Shown: piece after piece, positions 34,474 to 42,690 of the stretch | How positions within the stretch are numbered: the first letter of the stretch is position 1 | How the letters are laid out: each line of letters begins with the position of its first letter | Assembly (NCBI GenBank): GCA_934667815.1 | Contig: CAKUMO010000001.1 | Span: forward strand, 124,001-188,000 | Direction of reading: 5' to 3' | Origin: an uncultured Oscillospiraceae bacterium | GTDB lineage: Bacteria; Bacillota; Clostridia; Oscillospirales; Oscillospiraceae | DNA: 64,000 nt | Translations under genes and position numbers: made by a program | The notes under the pieces: model-generated | Seen by the model: the letters and a program-made list of their open reading frames with translations, nothing else | Databases searched by the model: none | Told to the model about the DNA's origin: nothing

Positions 34474-36972
34474 TTATTCTGCTTCTTTCCGCTTCTTCGC
34501 TACGGTCAGGCCGAGCAGCGTGCAGAGGCCTGCGGCAGCAAAGGCCGACAGGAGCGTTGCAATGGGGGAGAAGCGGTCGCCGGTTTTCGGGCTGTCTGTC
34601 GCCGGCTTATCGGTACCGGGCTTATCCGTTCCGGGCTTATCAGTACCGGGCTTATCCGTCCCCGGTTTGTCCGTACCGGGATCATCCGTCCCCGGCTCGG
34701 TGAGGAAGACCGCAAAGTCGGCTTCTGCGTAGCCCTCGATCACATCCAGCTTGCTGCCCACATGCAGCTGCACCATCATGCGTGCGGCCGTGTAGCCGTC
34801 CAGATTGCCCAACGTCAGTGTACGGCCTGCATTGTACCAGCTTCCGTTGTTTGCAAATTGCCCCAGCACGGTGTGCTCGTCATAATAGGCAGCCTCCTGC
34901 GGTGCGGCTGCAACCCATTCACTGCCGTTGTAAAGCTCCAGACGCACGTTGACGTTTCGGTCGGCATAGGTGCGCCAGTTGCCGTCACAGGCCGGGTCTT
35001 GGGTAAAGAGACTGTTCGGGTTTTCCTTTGTCCACGAGCTGAAAAGATCCAGACTGCTGTCGGTGTAGTTGCCGTAGCTCAGGACGTTGGAGGAGAAGTG
35101 GAAGCTGTTTTCGCCGTTGGCTTTCAGCTTGCTCAGATCCAGATACACAGGCACCCACACGCCGTTCTGTCCCTTGTAGTCCTGAACGTAAGCGCCGTAC
35201 CAGCTCCCGTTGATGCGGACGCGGATGGCGGCCTTGTCGCTGTCCTTTTCGGAGGCGGCTGCGCCGGGCGTTTCCGGGACATTCCGGTGGAATACCTCGT
35301 CGCCCGTGAAGGGCATCAGCTCCTGCGGGTGCTCGATGGCGCGCTTCACGGCCTCGAGCGCGATCGCCTTTTCATCTTCTGAAACGCCCTCGGGCGTATA
35401 GGCGATGTCCGCCACGCTCTTGCCCGTCAGCGCCTGCGCGACATAGAGACTGGCCAGATAGCGCCCGAGCGGGATGGACAGATGCGCACCGTCGCGGTAG
35501 AGGACGCGCTTGAGCGCCGAGGTTGCGGCGTTCTGCACGGCAGTGGCCGTGTAGAGGACCTTGGTGAAGCTCTGATTCGGAACGATCTCGCTCTTAACTG
35601 CGGCGATCATGCGGTTGTACATATCCTCGGAGGATTCATAGGGCGGCTCGACACTCGCGTTGGAGGCGTCTCTCCATGCAAAGCCCGTGTGCCAAAGCAG
35701 CTCTGCGCCGGGCGCAAGGCTCTTGACATGGTCGATCAGCTCCGGCACCTTGGCGTATTCCGCAGGCACGCCGGCCTTGGGTGCGGAGTGCTGCAGGACG
35801 ATGTAATCCCAGTCCTCAGAGGCGATGCCCTCGCGCATTGTGACATTGGTCAGGTTTTTCCATGTGCCGTCCACATTGGAGCGATACTCGTAGGCGGGGG
35901 AGTCGTTCTTCGCGCACTGCACATGGGTCGCAACGTCGCAGCCGCCGATGTAGAGGACGCCGATACGCACGTCGTCATAACCCAGCTCGGTCAAGATGTC
36001 CCAGACATAAGCCATTGCGTCGTCGGAATGGCTGTTGCCGATCACAAGAATGCGGAAGGGGTTCTCGCTCGAGGTCGTGCCCTTCCGGAAGCGCGCGGTC
36101 AGCGCGGAGGCACGCGTGACGGCAAAGGTATAGCTGGCCTCTCTGCTGACCAGAAGGCCGGAGTTGTACCAGCCGTAGAAGCTGTAGCCCTCGGCGGGCT
36201 TTGCCGTGACCGTTACACTCTCACCGAACGCAACATCCGTCGTGGGCGCACCCTCGACCGTGCCGCCCTCCTCGGCCGTGACCGTCACGGTATATTTGTC
36301 AGGCAGAAACTTGGCGAAGCTCTTTTCCGAGAAGGTGTCCGGCACGGCCAAGCTGCTGCCGACATGCAGCTGCACCATCATGCGTGCGGCCGTGTAGCCG
36401 TCCAGATTGCCGACGGGCAGGTTGCGGGCAGCGTTGTGCCATTGATTATCGTTGTTGGAAAGACCCAGCACCTCATGAAAATCATAATAGGTCTCCTCCT
36501 GCGGCGTGGCCGTCACCCAGCCGCTGCCGTCGAACAGCTCCAGCCGGACGTTGATGTTGCGGTCGGTGTACTGCGTGAACTGGGAATCGCAGTACTGATG
36601 GGCGCAGGCAAAGCTGTTGAGGTTCTCTGCGGCCTTAGAGGCGAACAGATCGACGCTGCTGTCGGTGTAGTCGCCCTGATTGATGACGTTGGAGGAGAAG
36701 TTGAAATAGTTGACCGTGTTTGCATTCAGCTTGGAAATATCAAGATTTACTGCGACCCAAACGGAGGTCTGCCCCTTGTAATCATCCAGATAGGTTCCAA
36801 ACCAGCTCCCGTTGACGCGGACGCGGATGGCGGCCTTGTCGCTGTCCGCGTCGGAGACGGCTGCACCCGGCGTTTCCGGTTCACGCTTGTGGCTGTCCTC
36901 GGCCAGCGCACCTGTGCAGAGTAGACCCGCGATCATGACCGCGACCAGAAAAACTGAAAGAAGTCTTTTCAT
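34474..36972 (-). CDS. Cell-wall anchored SGNH/DUF4886 protein with duplicated binding domain
   Basis: 832 residues, ATG 36972. Signal peptide about 1-24. A domain at about 45-215 (starting 'SDKAAIRVRVNGSWFGTYLDDYKGQ') recurs at about 580-755 ('SDKAAIRVRINGSWYGAYVQDYKGQ'). Between them are an InlB-type B repeat (about 230-300, 'VTAKPAEGYSFYGWY') and a DUF4886/SGNH region (about 305-560, 'IGNSHSDDAMAY', Ser in GNSHS as likely nucleophile). The end has five or six GTDKP units, then SPKTGD (794-799), a membrane helix and KKRKEAE: a sortase-type anchor with a variant LPXTG. Probably a surface esterase or deacetylase acting on glycans; substrate unknown. Confidence 0.85.
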   Translation of the reverse strand: MKRLLSVFLVAVMIAGLLCTGALAEDSHKREPETPGAAVSDADSDKAAIRVRVNGSWFGTYLDDYKGQTSVWVAVNLDISKLNANTVNYFNFSSNVINQGDYTDSSVDLFASKAAENLNSFACAHQYCDSQFTQYTDRNINVRLELFDGSGWVTATPQEETYYDFHEVLGLSNNDNQWHNAARNLPVGNLDGYTAARMMVQLHVGSSLAVPDTFSEKSFAKFLPDKYTVTVTAEEGGTVEGAPTTDVAFGESVTVTAKPAEGYSFYGWYNSGLLVSREASYTFAVTRASALTARFRKGTTSSENPFRILVIGNSHSDDAMAYVWDILTELGYDDVRIGVLYIGGCDVATHVQCAKNDSPAYEYRSNVDGTWKNLTNVTMREGIASEDWDYIVLQHSAPKAGVPAEYAKVPELIDHVKSLAPGAELLWHTGFAWRDASNASVEPPYESSEDMYNRMIAAVKSEIVPNQSFTKVLYTATAVQNAATSALKRVLYRDGAHLSIPLGRYLASLYVAQALTGKSVADIAYTPEGVSEDEKAIALEAVKRAIEHPQELMPFTGDEVFHRNVPETPGAAASEKDSDKAAIRVRINGSWYGAYVQDYKGQNGVWVPVYLDLSKLKANGENSFHFSSNVLSYGNYTDSSLDLFSSWTKENPNSLFTQDPACDGNWRTYADRNVNVRLELYNGSEWVAAAPQEAAYYDEHTVLGQFANNGSWYNAGRTLTLGNLDGYTAARMMVQLHVGSKLDVIEGYAEADFAVFLTEPGTDDPGTDKPGTDKPGTDKPGTDKPGTDKPATDSPKTGDRFSPIATLLSAFAAAGLCTLLGLTVAKKRKEAE
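34604..34693. repeat. 15-base coding repeat, wall-spanning linker
   Basis: Six 15-base units (ggcttatc[c/g]gtaccg type) encode PGTDK repeats on the minus strand. Third positions vary, so the protein rather than the DNA repeat is conserved; not a CRISPR. Confidence 0.85.
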
Positions 36973-37160
36973 GCGTTGTCCTCTTTTCCTGTATATTTTC
37001 GGGGGTTAATTCTATTCTATCAGTCAAATTATCCAAAATATATATCATATTCCTATGAAATATGTGGAATATCTACGATGGGTGCTCCGGCCTTTACACA
37101 GGCGACTAATCGGACTGCACAAAATCGGGAATTTGATTTCCAAAATTTTATGCAAAATGC
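36973..37160. other. AT-rich divergent intergenic region
   Basis: Separates the DUF4886 gene (leftward) from the LacI gene (rightward). On the minus strand TTGGAT and TAGAAT spaced 16 (about 37015-37045) may be the promoter of the surface protein. The rest has no clear element. Short ORFs here lack ribosome-binding sites. Confidence 0.45.
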
Positions 37161-37189
37161 TTGACAAGTGGAATGGCAGGGGTTATAAT
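37161..37189 (+). promoter_or_regulatory. Consensus sigma-A promoter of LacI/GH31 operon
   Basis: TTGACA (37161-37166), 17-base spacer, TATAAT (37184-37189): a full consensus match, the best promoter in the window. A strong promoter in front of a repressor gene fits tight repression by the overlapping operator candidate at 37194. Confidence 0.85.
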
Positions 37190-37193
37190 GCTA

Positions 37194-37206
37194 TTGAACC
37201 GTTAAA
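37194..37206. promoter_or_regulatory. Candidate operator of second LacI regulator
   Basis: TTGAAC-C-GTTAAA, a 13-base imperfect palindrome starting 5 bases after the -10, so at the transcription start. One base differs from the perfect form at 38746-38758. The core AACGGTT (other strand) recurs between -35 and -10 of the promoter at 44890-44918. Confidence 0.5.
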
Positions 37207-37242
37207 ATGGCTTCGCCAGAAGACGCAGAGGGAGAGAAAAGC

Positions 37243-38340
37243 GTGAGAAAACAGGTCAGTGTGCGGGATGTTGCAAGAGAGGCGGGCGTCTCACCAGCGA
37301 CAGTCTCCTATATCCTCAACGACACGCCCGGCCTGTCCTTTACCCCCGAGACGCGCCAGCGCGTGCTGACCGCGGCGGAAAAGCTGCACTACGTTGCGAA
37401 TCAGGCTGCGAAAACGCTCGGCTCGGGTCGTGCGGAGGGCATCGTCCAGTCCAAGCTCATTGGTGTGGTCATCCCGCAGACGGAGAACAAGCGCAAGGAA
37501 TCGCACATCATGTTCGGCAATCCCTTTTACGGCACGTTTCTCAGCGCAGTGGAGCTGGAAGCGCGGCGCGCGGGCTATCAGCTCATCCTTTCGGGCACCA
37601 ATCCCGGCCAGAGCTACATTGACATTGCCAAAAGCCGCACGCTCGACGGCGTGATTATCCTCGGCGCCTATCCTTCGGACGACGAGGCTGAATATAAAAA
37701 GTATAAGATCCCTGCCGTGCTGGTTGATTGCTACGGCAGCAGCGACAGCTTCTTTTACAGCGTCCGCACGGACGACCGCCTCGGCGGCTATCTTGCAACC
37801 AAATATCTGATCGAGCAGGGGCATCGCCGCATCGCCATCGTGACGGGCGAGTTAAAGGCGCACGGCGTCAATTCCGAGCGCTATCTGGGCTATCTGGACG
37901 CGCTGCGTGAGGCGGGGCTTACGCCGTCGCAGGACGACGTTTTTGAGGGGCTGGTGGGCTATGACCACGGCCTCGAGGTTGCAAAGACACTGGCGCGGAC
38001 GCGTCGGGATCTCACTGCGCTGTTCGCCACGGCGGACATCACGGCCATCGGACTGATCAACGGCCTGCACGAGGCCGGTCTGCGCGTACCAGAAGACGTT
38101 TCCGTCATCGGCTTCGACGATGTGGAATATGCGAAAATGTGTTATCCCGGATTAACGACGATCCGGCAGAATATTATGGAGAAGGGGCGGCAGTCCGCCC
38201 GACTGATGATCGAGGCGGTGCAGGATCACAGCCTGCCTCGTGCGGAGTGGATCATTCCCATGGAACTGATTGAGAGAGGAACGGTGAAGCGAGTCGATGG
38301 TAATCAAGCATATGCCCAGCGGCCTGTTTCCGCATTTTGA
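37243..38340 (+). CDS. LacI-family transcriptional regulator of alpha-glucoside locus
   Basis: 365 residues from GTG 37243, preceded by GGGAGAG; ATG 37207 would leave a leader of about 11 bases with no site. Helix-turn-helix 'VSVRDVAREAGVSPATVSYILND' at residues 4-26, hinge 'LHYVANQAAKTLGSG', then the sugar-binding effector domain. Its 3' end overlaps the GH31 gene by 44 bases, so the two are co-expressed. It probably controls the GH31/GH65 genes and the transporter promoter at 44890, with an alpha-glucoside as inducer (inference from neighbours). Confidence 0.88.
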   Translation: MRKQVSVRDVAREAGVSPATVSYILNDTPGLSFTPETRQRVLTAAEKLHYVANQAAKTLGSGRAEGIVQSKLIGVVIPQTENKRKESHIMFGNPFYGTFLSAVELEARRAGYQLILSGTNPGQSYIDIAKSRTLDGVIILGAYPSDDEAEYKKYKIPAVLVDCYGSSDSFFYSVRTDDRLGGYLATKYLIEQGHRRIAIVTGELKAHGVNSERYLGYLDALREAGLTPSQDDVFEGLVGYDHGLEVAKTLARTRRDLTALFATADITAIGLINGLHEAGLRVPEDVSVIGFDDVEYAKMCYPGLTTIRQNIMEKGRQSARLMIEAVQDHSLPRAEWIIPMELIERGTVKRVDGNQAYAQRPVSAF

Positions 38341-40882
38341 CAGCGGGCTGGAACGGCGTCCGTACTTCGTCAAAGCGGGGGATCAGGTCGAGTTCGGCTG
38401 CCGTCTGGACGGCAGCAAAGCGGATTCCGTCCGGTTGGAGCTGACGGATGGGGTGCGCACGGTGCGCGTGCCGGGAATCTACCACAGCGCGAACGATCGA
38501 GGCCAGCGGTATTTCCGCTTTGTCTACCGGACGCAGGAGGGGGAACGAACCCTGCACTACCGCTTCGTCACGTCGCGCGGCGAGAGGAGCCGGGACTATG
38601 AGTGCCCAATCCTGCGGGAGCTGACCTTTACTCCGGCAGACGCACTGATCGAGAAAGAAAGACAGATCATTTTTCAAACGGATACACAGGCGTACAAAAT
38701 CGAGCTTTCGGACGCACCTTGTATCCGAGTTATTTTGAAAGATAATTTAACCGTTAAAATAGAGGAATTACATAAAAAATCAGAATATAATAGAGAAGAA
38801 TTGACAATCAATGGCGAGGACGGCACGCCGCTGCTGCGCGTGCTGCCTGAGCTGCGCGTGATGGTCGATGAACACGGCGTGGCCAAAAATCTCCGCCTGC
38901 GGCTGAAAATCCGCGGCAAGGCGGTGTTCGGGCTGGGCGAGAAATTCGACGCGGTCGATCAGGCGGGGAAATCGCCTCTGAATTACGTCGTCGAGCAATT
39001 CTCCAACCAGCAGGACAAGACATATCTGCCCATTCCCTTCTTTTTCACCGAGGCCGGTGTGAGCTTCCTGCAAAAAACGACCTATCCCTCGTCCTTTGCG
39101 TTCTCCGCACCGGATGCGGACGGTTGGGTCACGCTGGAGCTGTTTGCGGTGTGCGCGCAATCGGGCACGCTGTTTGAGGCCGCCGTCCACACGGGAACGC
39201 CCGCCGCGCTCCTGCGCGCCTATGCCGCCGACACCGGCGAGGCTGTCCTGCCGCCCAAGTGGGCCTTTGGCCCGTGGATGTCCTCCAACGGCTGGAACAC
39301 GCAGAAGGAGGCCATAGAGCAGCTCGAGAAGATGCGCGAGACGGCGATCCCCGCGACCGTGATGGTGCTCGAGGCGTGGAGCGACGAGGAGACCTTTTAC
39401 ATCTGGAACGACGCAAGCTATAAGCCGCGCGCAGACGGCGGCGCGGTGCATTATGACGATTTCACGTTCCCGCCGGAGGGCAAATGGCCGGATCCCAAGG
39501 CGTTCTGCCGGACGCTTGCGAACGAGAACGTCAAGCTGATCCTGTGGCAGATTCCGGTCGTTAAATACGAGACTGCGCCGCACGGTGTACAGCTCGATCT
39601 TGACTGGGAATATGCGAAAAAGCACGGCCTTTGCCTGAAAAACGCAGACGGAACGCCCTATCAGATCACGGAAATGTGGTTCGGCAATTCCCTGATCCCC
39701 GATTTTACCAATCCGGAGACGAAGCGCTGGTGGCTGGACTGCCGCCGCTATCTCGTCGAGGAGCTTGGCGTAGCGGGATTCAAGACCGACGGCGGGGAGT
39801 TTCTGTTCGATCCGGACGCACGCTTTTTCGACGGGCGCAGCGTCGCAGAGGCGCACAACGCTTTCCCGAATCTCTACGAGAGCGTCTATCACGAGCTGAC
39901 AGACCTCACCTTCAGCCGTGCGGGCTACACCGGCGCGCAGAAATATCCCATCCATTGGGCGGGCGACCAGCTCTCCACGTTTGCAGAGCTGAAGGGGCAG
40001 CTCACGGCGGGGTTGTCTGCCGGACTGTCCGGCGTACCCTTCTGGGGCTTTGACATCGGCGGCTTTGCGGGCGATTTCCCGAGTACGGAGCTGTATCTGC
40101 GCAGCGCCGCGCTGGCGGCCTTCGCGCCGGTGATGCAGTTTCACTCCGAGCCGCGCGGCGGGCAATATTACATGGTGCAGCGCAACCACTGGAACAACGA
40201 CCGCAGCCCATGGAACATGGCGCTGGCCAACCGCGACGAGCACATCGTGCCGGTCTATCGCCTCTTTGCCAATCTGCGCATGAATCTGCTGCCCTATCTC
40301 TGGCAGGAGGCGCAGCATTGCAGCCGGACGCTGCGGCCGATGATGGCGCATCTTGTCTATGACTACCCGCAGGATACAAACGTCCTGCATTTGGAGGATG
40401 AATATCTTCTCGGCCGGTCGCTGCTGGCCGCGCCGGTGATCGAGGAGGGCGCGACGGAGCGCGAGGTCTACCTTCCGCAGGGCGTGTGGCACGCGCTCTG
40501 GACGGGGCAGGCGCGGCAGGGGGGACAGACGATCCGTGTTTCCTGCCCGCTTACGGAGCTGCCGGTGTTCGTTCGTGACGGCACGGCGCTTCCTCTGAAT
40601 TTGAACAATGCCTTCATTATGGGTACGACCGAGCCGAGCGGCGCGATGAGCAACCGGACGGACGGTTATGAAAATCTTTGCTTCCTGCTCTTTGGCGCGT
40701 GCGGCGAGAGCCGCTTCCGCGACGAGCTGGGCAACAATCTGACGCTGCGCTGGCAGAACAGAGAAATTCAAACGGAGGGCACGCTTGCCTGTCCCGTCAC
40801 GGTGCTTGCAGACTTCCTGACGGACGGCGTGGCGGCCAAGCTATTCGGAAGAACGGTCTACGGGATCAGAAAGGAGCCGTAA
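38297..40882 (+). CDS. Glycoside hydrolase family 31 (alpha-glucosidase/xylosidase-like), cytoplasmic
   Basis: 861 residues, ATG 38297 inside the end of the regulator gene (ATG 38312 is an alternative). No signal peptide. N-terminal beta region (about 1-240), TIM barrel from about 300, likely nucleophile Asp498 in FKTDGGE and acid/base Asp557 in WAGDQLS, then C-terminal sandwiches. GH31 enzymes release alpha-glucose, xylose or galactose with retention. The KTDGGE form is found in alpha-xylosidase and sulfoquinovosidase-like subgroups as well, so the sugar is uncertain. A patch at 38731-38811 is strikingly AT-rich. Overlaps the next start in TAATG. Confidence 0.92.
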   Translation: MVIKHMPSGLFPHFDSGLERRPYFVKAGDQVEFGCRLDGSKADSVRLELTDGVRTVRVPGIYHSANDRGQRYFRFVYRTQEGERTLHYRFVTSRGERSRDYECPILRELTFTPADALIEKERQIIFQTDTQAYKIELSDAPCIRVILKDNLTVKIEELHKKSEYNREELTINGEDGTPLLRVLPELRVMVDEHGVAKNLRLRLKIRGKAVFGLGEKFDAVDQAGKSPLNYVVEQFSNQQDKTYLPIPFFFTEAGVSFLQKTTYPSSFAFSAPDADGWVTLELFAVCAQSGTLFEAAVHTGTPAALLRAYAADTGEAVLPPKWAFGPWMSSNGWNTQKEAIEQLEKMRETAIPATVMVLEAWSDEETFYIWNDASYKPRADGGAVHYDDFTFPPEGKWPDPKAFCRTLANENVKLILWQIPVVKYETAPHGVQLDLDWEYAKKHGLCLKNADGTPYQITEMWFGNSLIPDFTNPETKRWWLDCRRYLVEELGVAGFKTDGGEFLFDPDARFFDGRSVAEAHNAFPNLYESVYHELTDLTFSRAGYTGAQKYPIHWAGDQLSTFAELKGQLTAGLSAGLSGVPFWGFDIGGFAGDFPSTELYLRSAALAAFAPVMQFHSEPRGGQYYMVQRNHWNNDRSPWNMALANRDEHIVPVYRLFANLRMNLLPYLWQEAQHCSRTLRPMMAHLVYDYPQDTNVLHLEDEYLLGRSLLAAPVIEEGATEREVYLPQGVWHALWTGQARQGGQTIRVSCPLTELPVFVRDGTALPLNLNNAFIMGTTEPSGAMSNRTDGYENLCFLLFGACGESRFRDELGNNLTLRWQNREIQTEGTLACPVTVLADFLTDGVAAKLFGRTVYGIRKEP
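38746..38758. promoter_or_regulatory. Perfect 13-base palindrome inside GH31, candidate auxiliary operator
   Basis: TTTAAC-C-GTTAAA, differing by one base from the site at 37194-37206 about 1.55 kb upstream. It lies in an AT-rich patch of an otherwise GC-rich gene. Confidence 0.45.
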
Positions 40883-42690
40883 TGAACTATCAAGTGACAG
40901 GAAACGAATACGTCGCCCTGCCCACGCTGCGCGAGGCGGATGCTGCGCTTGAGAGCCTGAGCTTCCTGCACATGGGCGCGAAGGGCATGCTCGAGCTTTG
41001 CGGCACACAGGAAGCGCCGCTGCTTGCGCCCTTTGTGCAGCGGGCGGGGAGCGAGATGCCGCTTGAGGGCTTGCGCTGGGAGCGCCTGCATTCGTGGATC
41101 CCGCGCTTCACGGCGGAGCTTTGCGGCCTTGCGCTTGAGGGCATTTTGCTCACGCCCATAGACGAGCGCGGCTTCGGCTGGCGGCTGCGTGCGACGAACC
41201 GCGAGGGTGCGGCTGAGATCACGCTCGGGCTGCGCGGCACTTGGGCGCAGACGCTGCACTCGGTCAACGAGAGCAAACCTGTGGATGCGGAAAAGCACCT
41301 CTATCCCAGCGGCTGGAACCACTGCCATGTCATGGATTTGCGGCCGGGGCTGTCGCTCTTTGCGTTCGCACCGATTTACACCGAGCAGCCGGAGCATTGT
41401 CCGATCCGCTCTCAGTTTGAACGTGCAGGCGAAGAAATTCACTATTGCATTGAGAGACAGCAAACCCTTGCGGCCGGCGAGACGCTGGAGCTGACGGTCT
41501 GGTTCGGCCTTGGCTTTGAGGAGGTCTCGGCGGCGACCTCGGCAAAGGAGCTGCTGCGGCAGGGCTTTGCGCAGGAGCTGGAGCGCACGGAGCGCTGGCT
41601 TTCCGCGCGCGAACGCACCGTGGGCGATGCGCGGCTTGATGAGATTTTGAATACCAATCTCTTTTTCAGCTATTTTTTCGGCGCGGGGCGGACGCTCGAT
41701 ACCGAGGAATTCGTCCTTGTCACCTCGCGCAGCCCGCGCTATTACGTCAGTGCCGCCTATTGGGACAGGGACAGCCTGCTTTGGAGCTTTCCGGCGATTT
41801 TGCTTGCCGATCCGGAGACGGCGCGGCAGATGCTGCACTATGTGTTTACGCGGCAGATCCGCAACGTCGGCCTGCACAGCCGCTTCATCGACGGCACGCT
41901 GCTCGAACCGGGCTTCGAGCTTGACGAGCTGCTTGCACCCGTGATCGCACTATCTCGCTATGTGGAAAACACCGGCGACCGCACGATTTTGCAGAAGCCA
42001 TGGATGCGCGAGGGCATCGAGCGCATTCTCACGCGCCTGCAAAGCAAGCGCAGCACAGAAACGGCACTTTACGAGACCTTTCTACAGCCGACGGACGACC
42101 TGAGGCGCTATCCCTATCTGACCTATGACAATGTTCTTGTCTGGTACGGCCTGCGCGCGCTGGCGGCGCTGTTTCCGGAGCACACCGCTCTTGCCGGGAC
42201 GGCCGAGGATGTGCGCAGCGCGATTTACGCGCACTGCGTCCGCGAAAAGGACGGGGAGAGAATGTTCGCGTGGTCGGTCGATCTGCAAGGCGGTTGGGAT
42301 ATCTACGACGAGCCGCCCGGAAGCCTGCTCCTGCTGCCGCACTTCGGCTTCTGTGGGCAGGACGACCCGATCTGGCGGCATACCGCTGAGGTCATCCGTG
42401 CGAAGGACTATCCCTACTCCTTTGCGGGCTGCCCCATTGCAGAGATCGGCTGCCCGCATGCGCCGCACCCTTGGGTTTTGAGTATTGCCAACAGCCTGCT
42501 CTCCGGCAGCCGCGGCAGCGCAAGGACGCATCTTCTGCGCTGCAAGCTGGACAACGGCATCGCCTGTGAGAGCGTGGACGAATTTACCGGCGAGAGCACG
42601 ACGGGCGAGGCCTTTGCTACCTGCGCGGGCTTCCTCGCCTACGCCATTGACGCGGCCTTTGCGGGCCGCAGAAAGGAGGACGGCTCATGA
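40882..42690 (+). CDS. (alpha/alpha)6-barrel glycosidase-like protein, family uncertain
   Basis: 602 residues from ATG 40882 with AAAGGAG upstream; the stop of GH31 overlaps it (TAATG). A beta-rich N-terminal half (about 1-235) precedes a helical barrel: 'YYVSAAYWDRDSLLWSFPAILLADPETARQML' and 'GLHSRFIDGTLLEPGFELDELLAPVIALSRYVENTGDR' (each split here) and the end 'CESVDEFTGESTTGEAFATCAGFLAY'. The Asp/Glu positions (WDRDS; ESVDEFTGES) recall GH125, GH63 and similar inverting enzymes. No signal peptide. Between GH31 and GH65 genes, it probably acts on the same imported oligosaccharide. I do not recognise the exact family. Confidence 0.7.
   Translation: MNYQVTGNEYVALPTLREADAALESLSFLHMGAKGMLELCGTQEAPLLAPFVQRAGSEMPLEGLRWERLHSWIPRFTAELCGLALEGILLTPIDERGFGWRLRATNREGAAEITLGLRGTWAQTLHSVNESKPVDAEKHLYPSGWNHCHVMDLRPGLSLFAFAPIYTEQPEHCPIRSQFERAGEEIHYCIERQQTLAAGETLELTVWFGLGFEEVSAATSAKELLRQGFAQELERTERWLSARERTVGDARLDEILNTNLFFSYFFGAGRTLDTEEFVLVTSRSPRYYVSAAYWDRDSLLWSFPAILLADPETARQMLHYVFTRQIRNVGLHSRFIDGTLLEPGFELDELLAPVIALSRYVENTGDRTILQKPWMREGIERILTRLQSKRSTETALYETFLQPTDDLRRYPYLTYDNVLVWYGLRALAALFPEHTALAGTAEDVRSAIYAHCVREKDGERMFAWSVDLQGGWDIYDEPPGSLLLLPHFGFCGQDDPIWRHTAEVIRAKDYPYSFAGCPIAEIGCPHAPHPWVLSIANSLLSGSRGSARTHLLRCKLDNGIACESVDEFTGESTTGEAFATCAGFLAYAIDAAFAGRRKEDGS

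Noticed and set aside
34604..34693. Short tandem repeat that might suggest a CRISPR array
   Set aside because: Units are contiguous 15-mers in frame, encode PGTDK repeats, and have no spacers.
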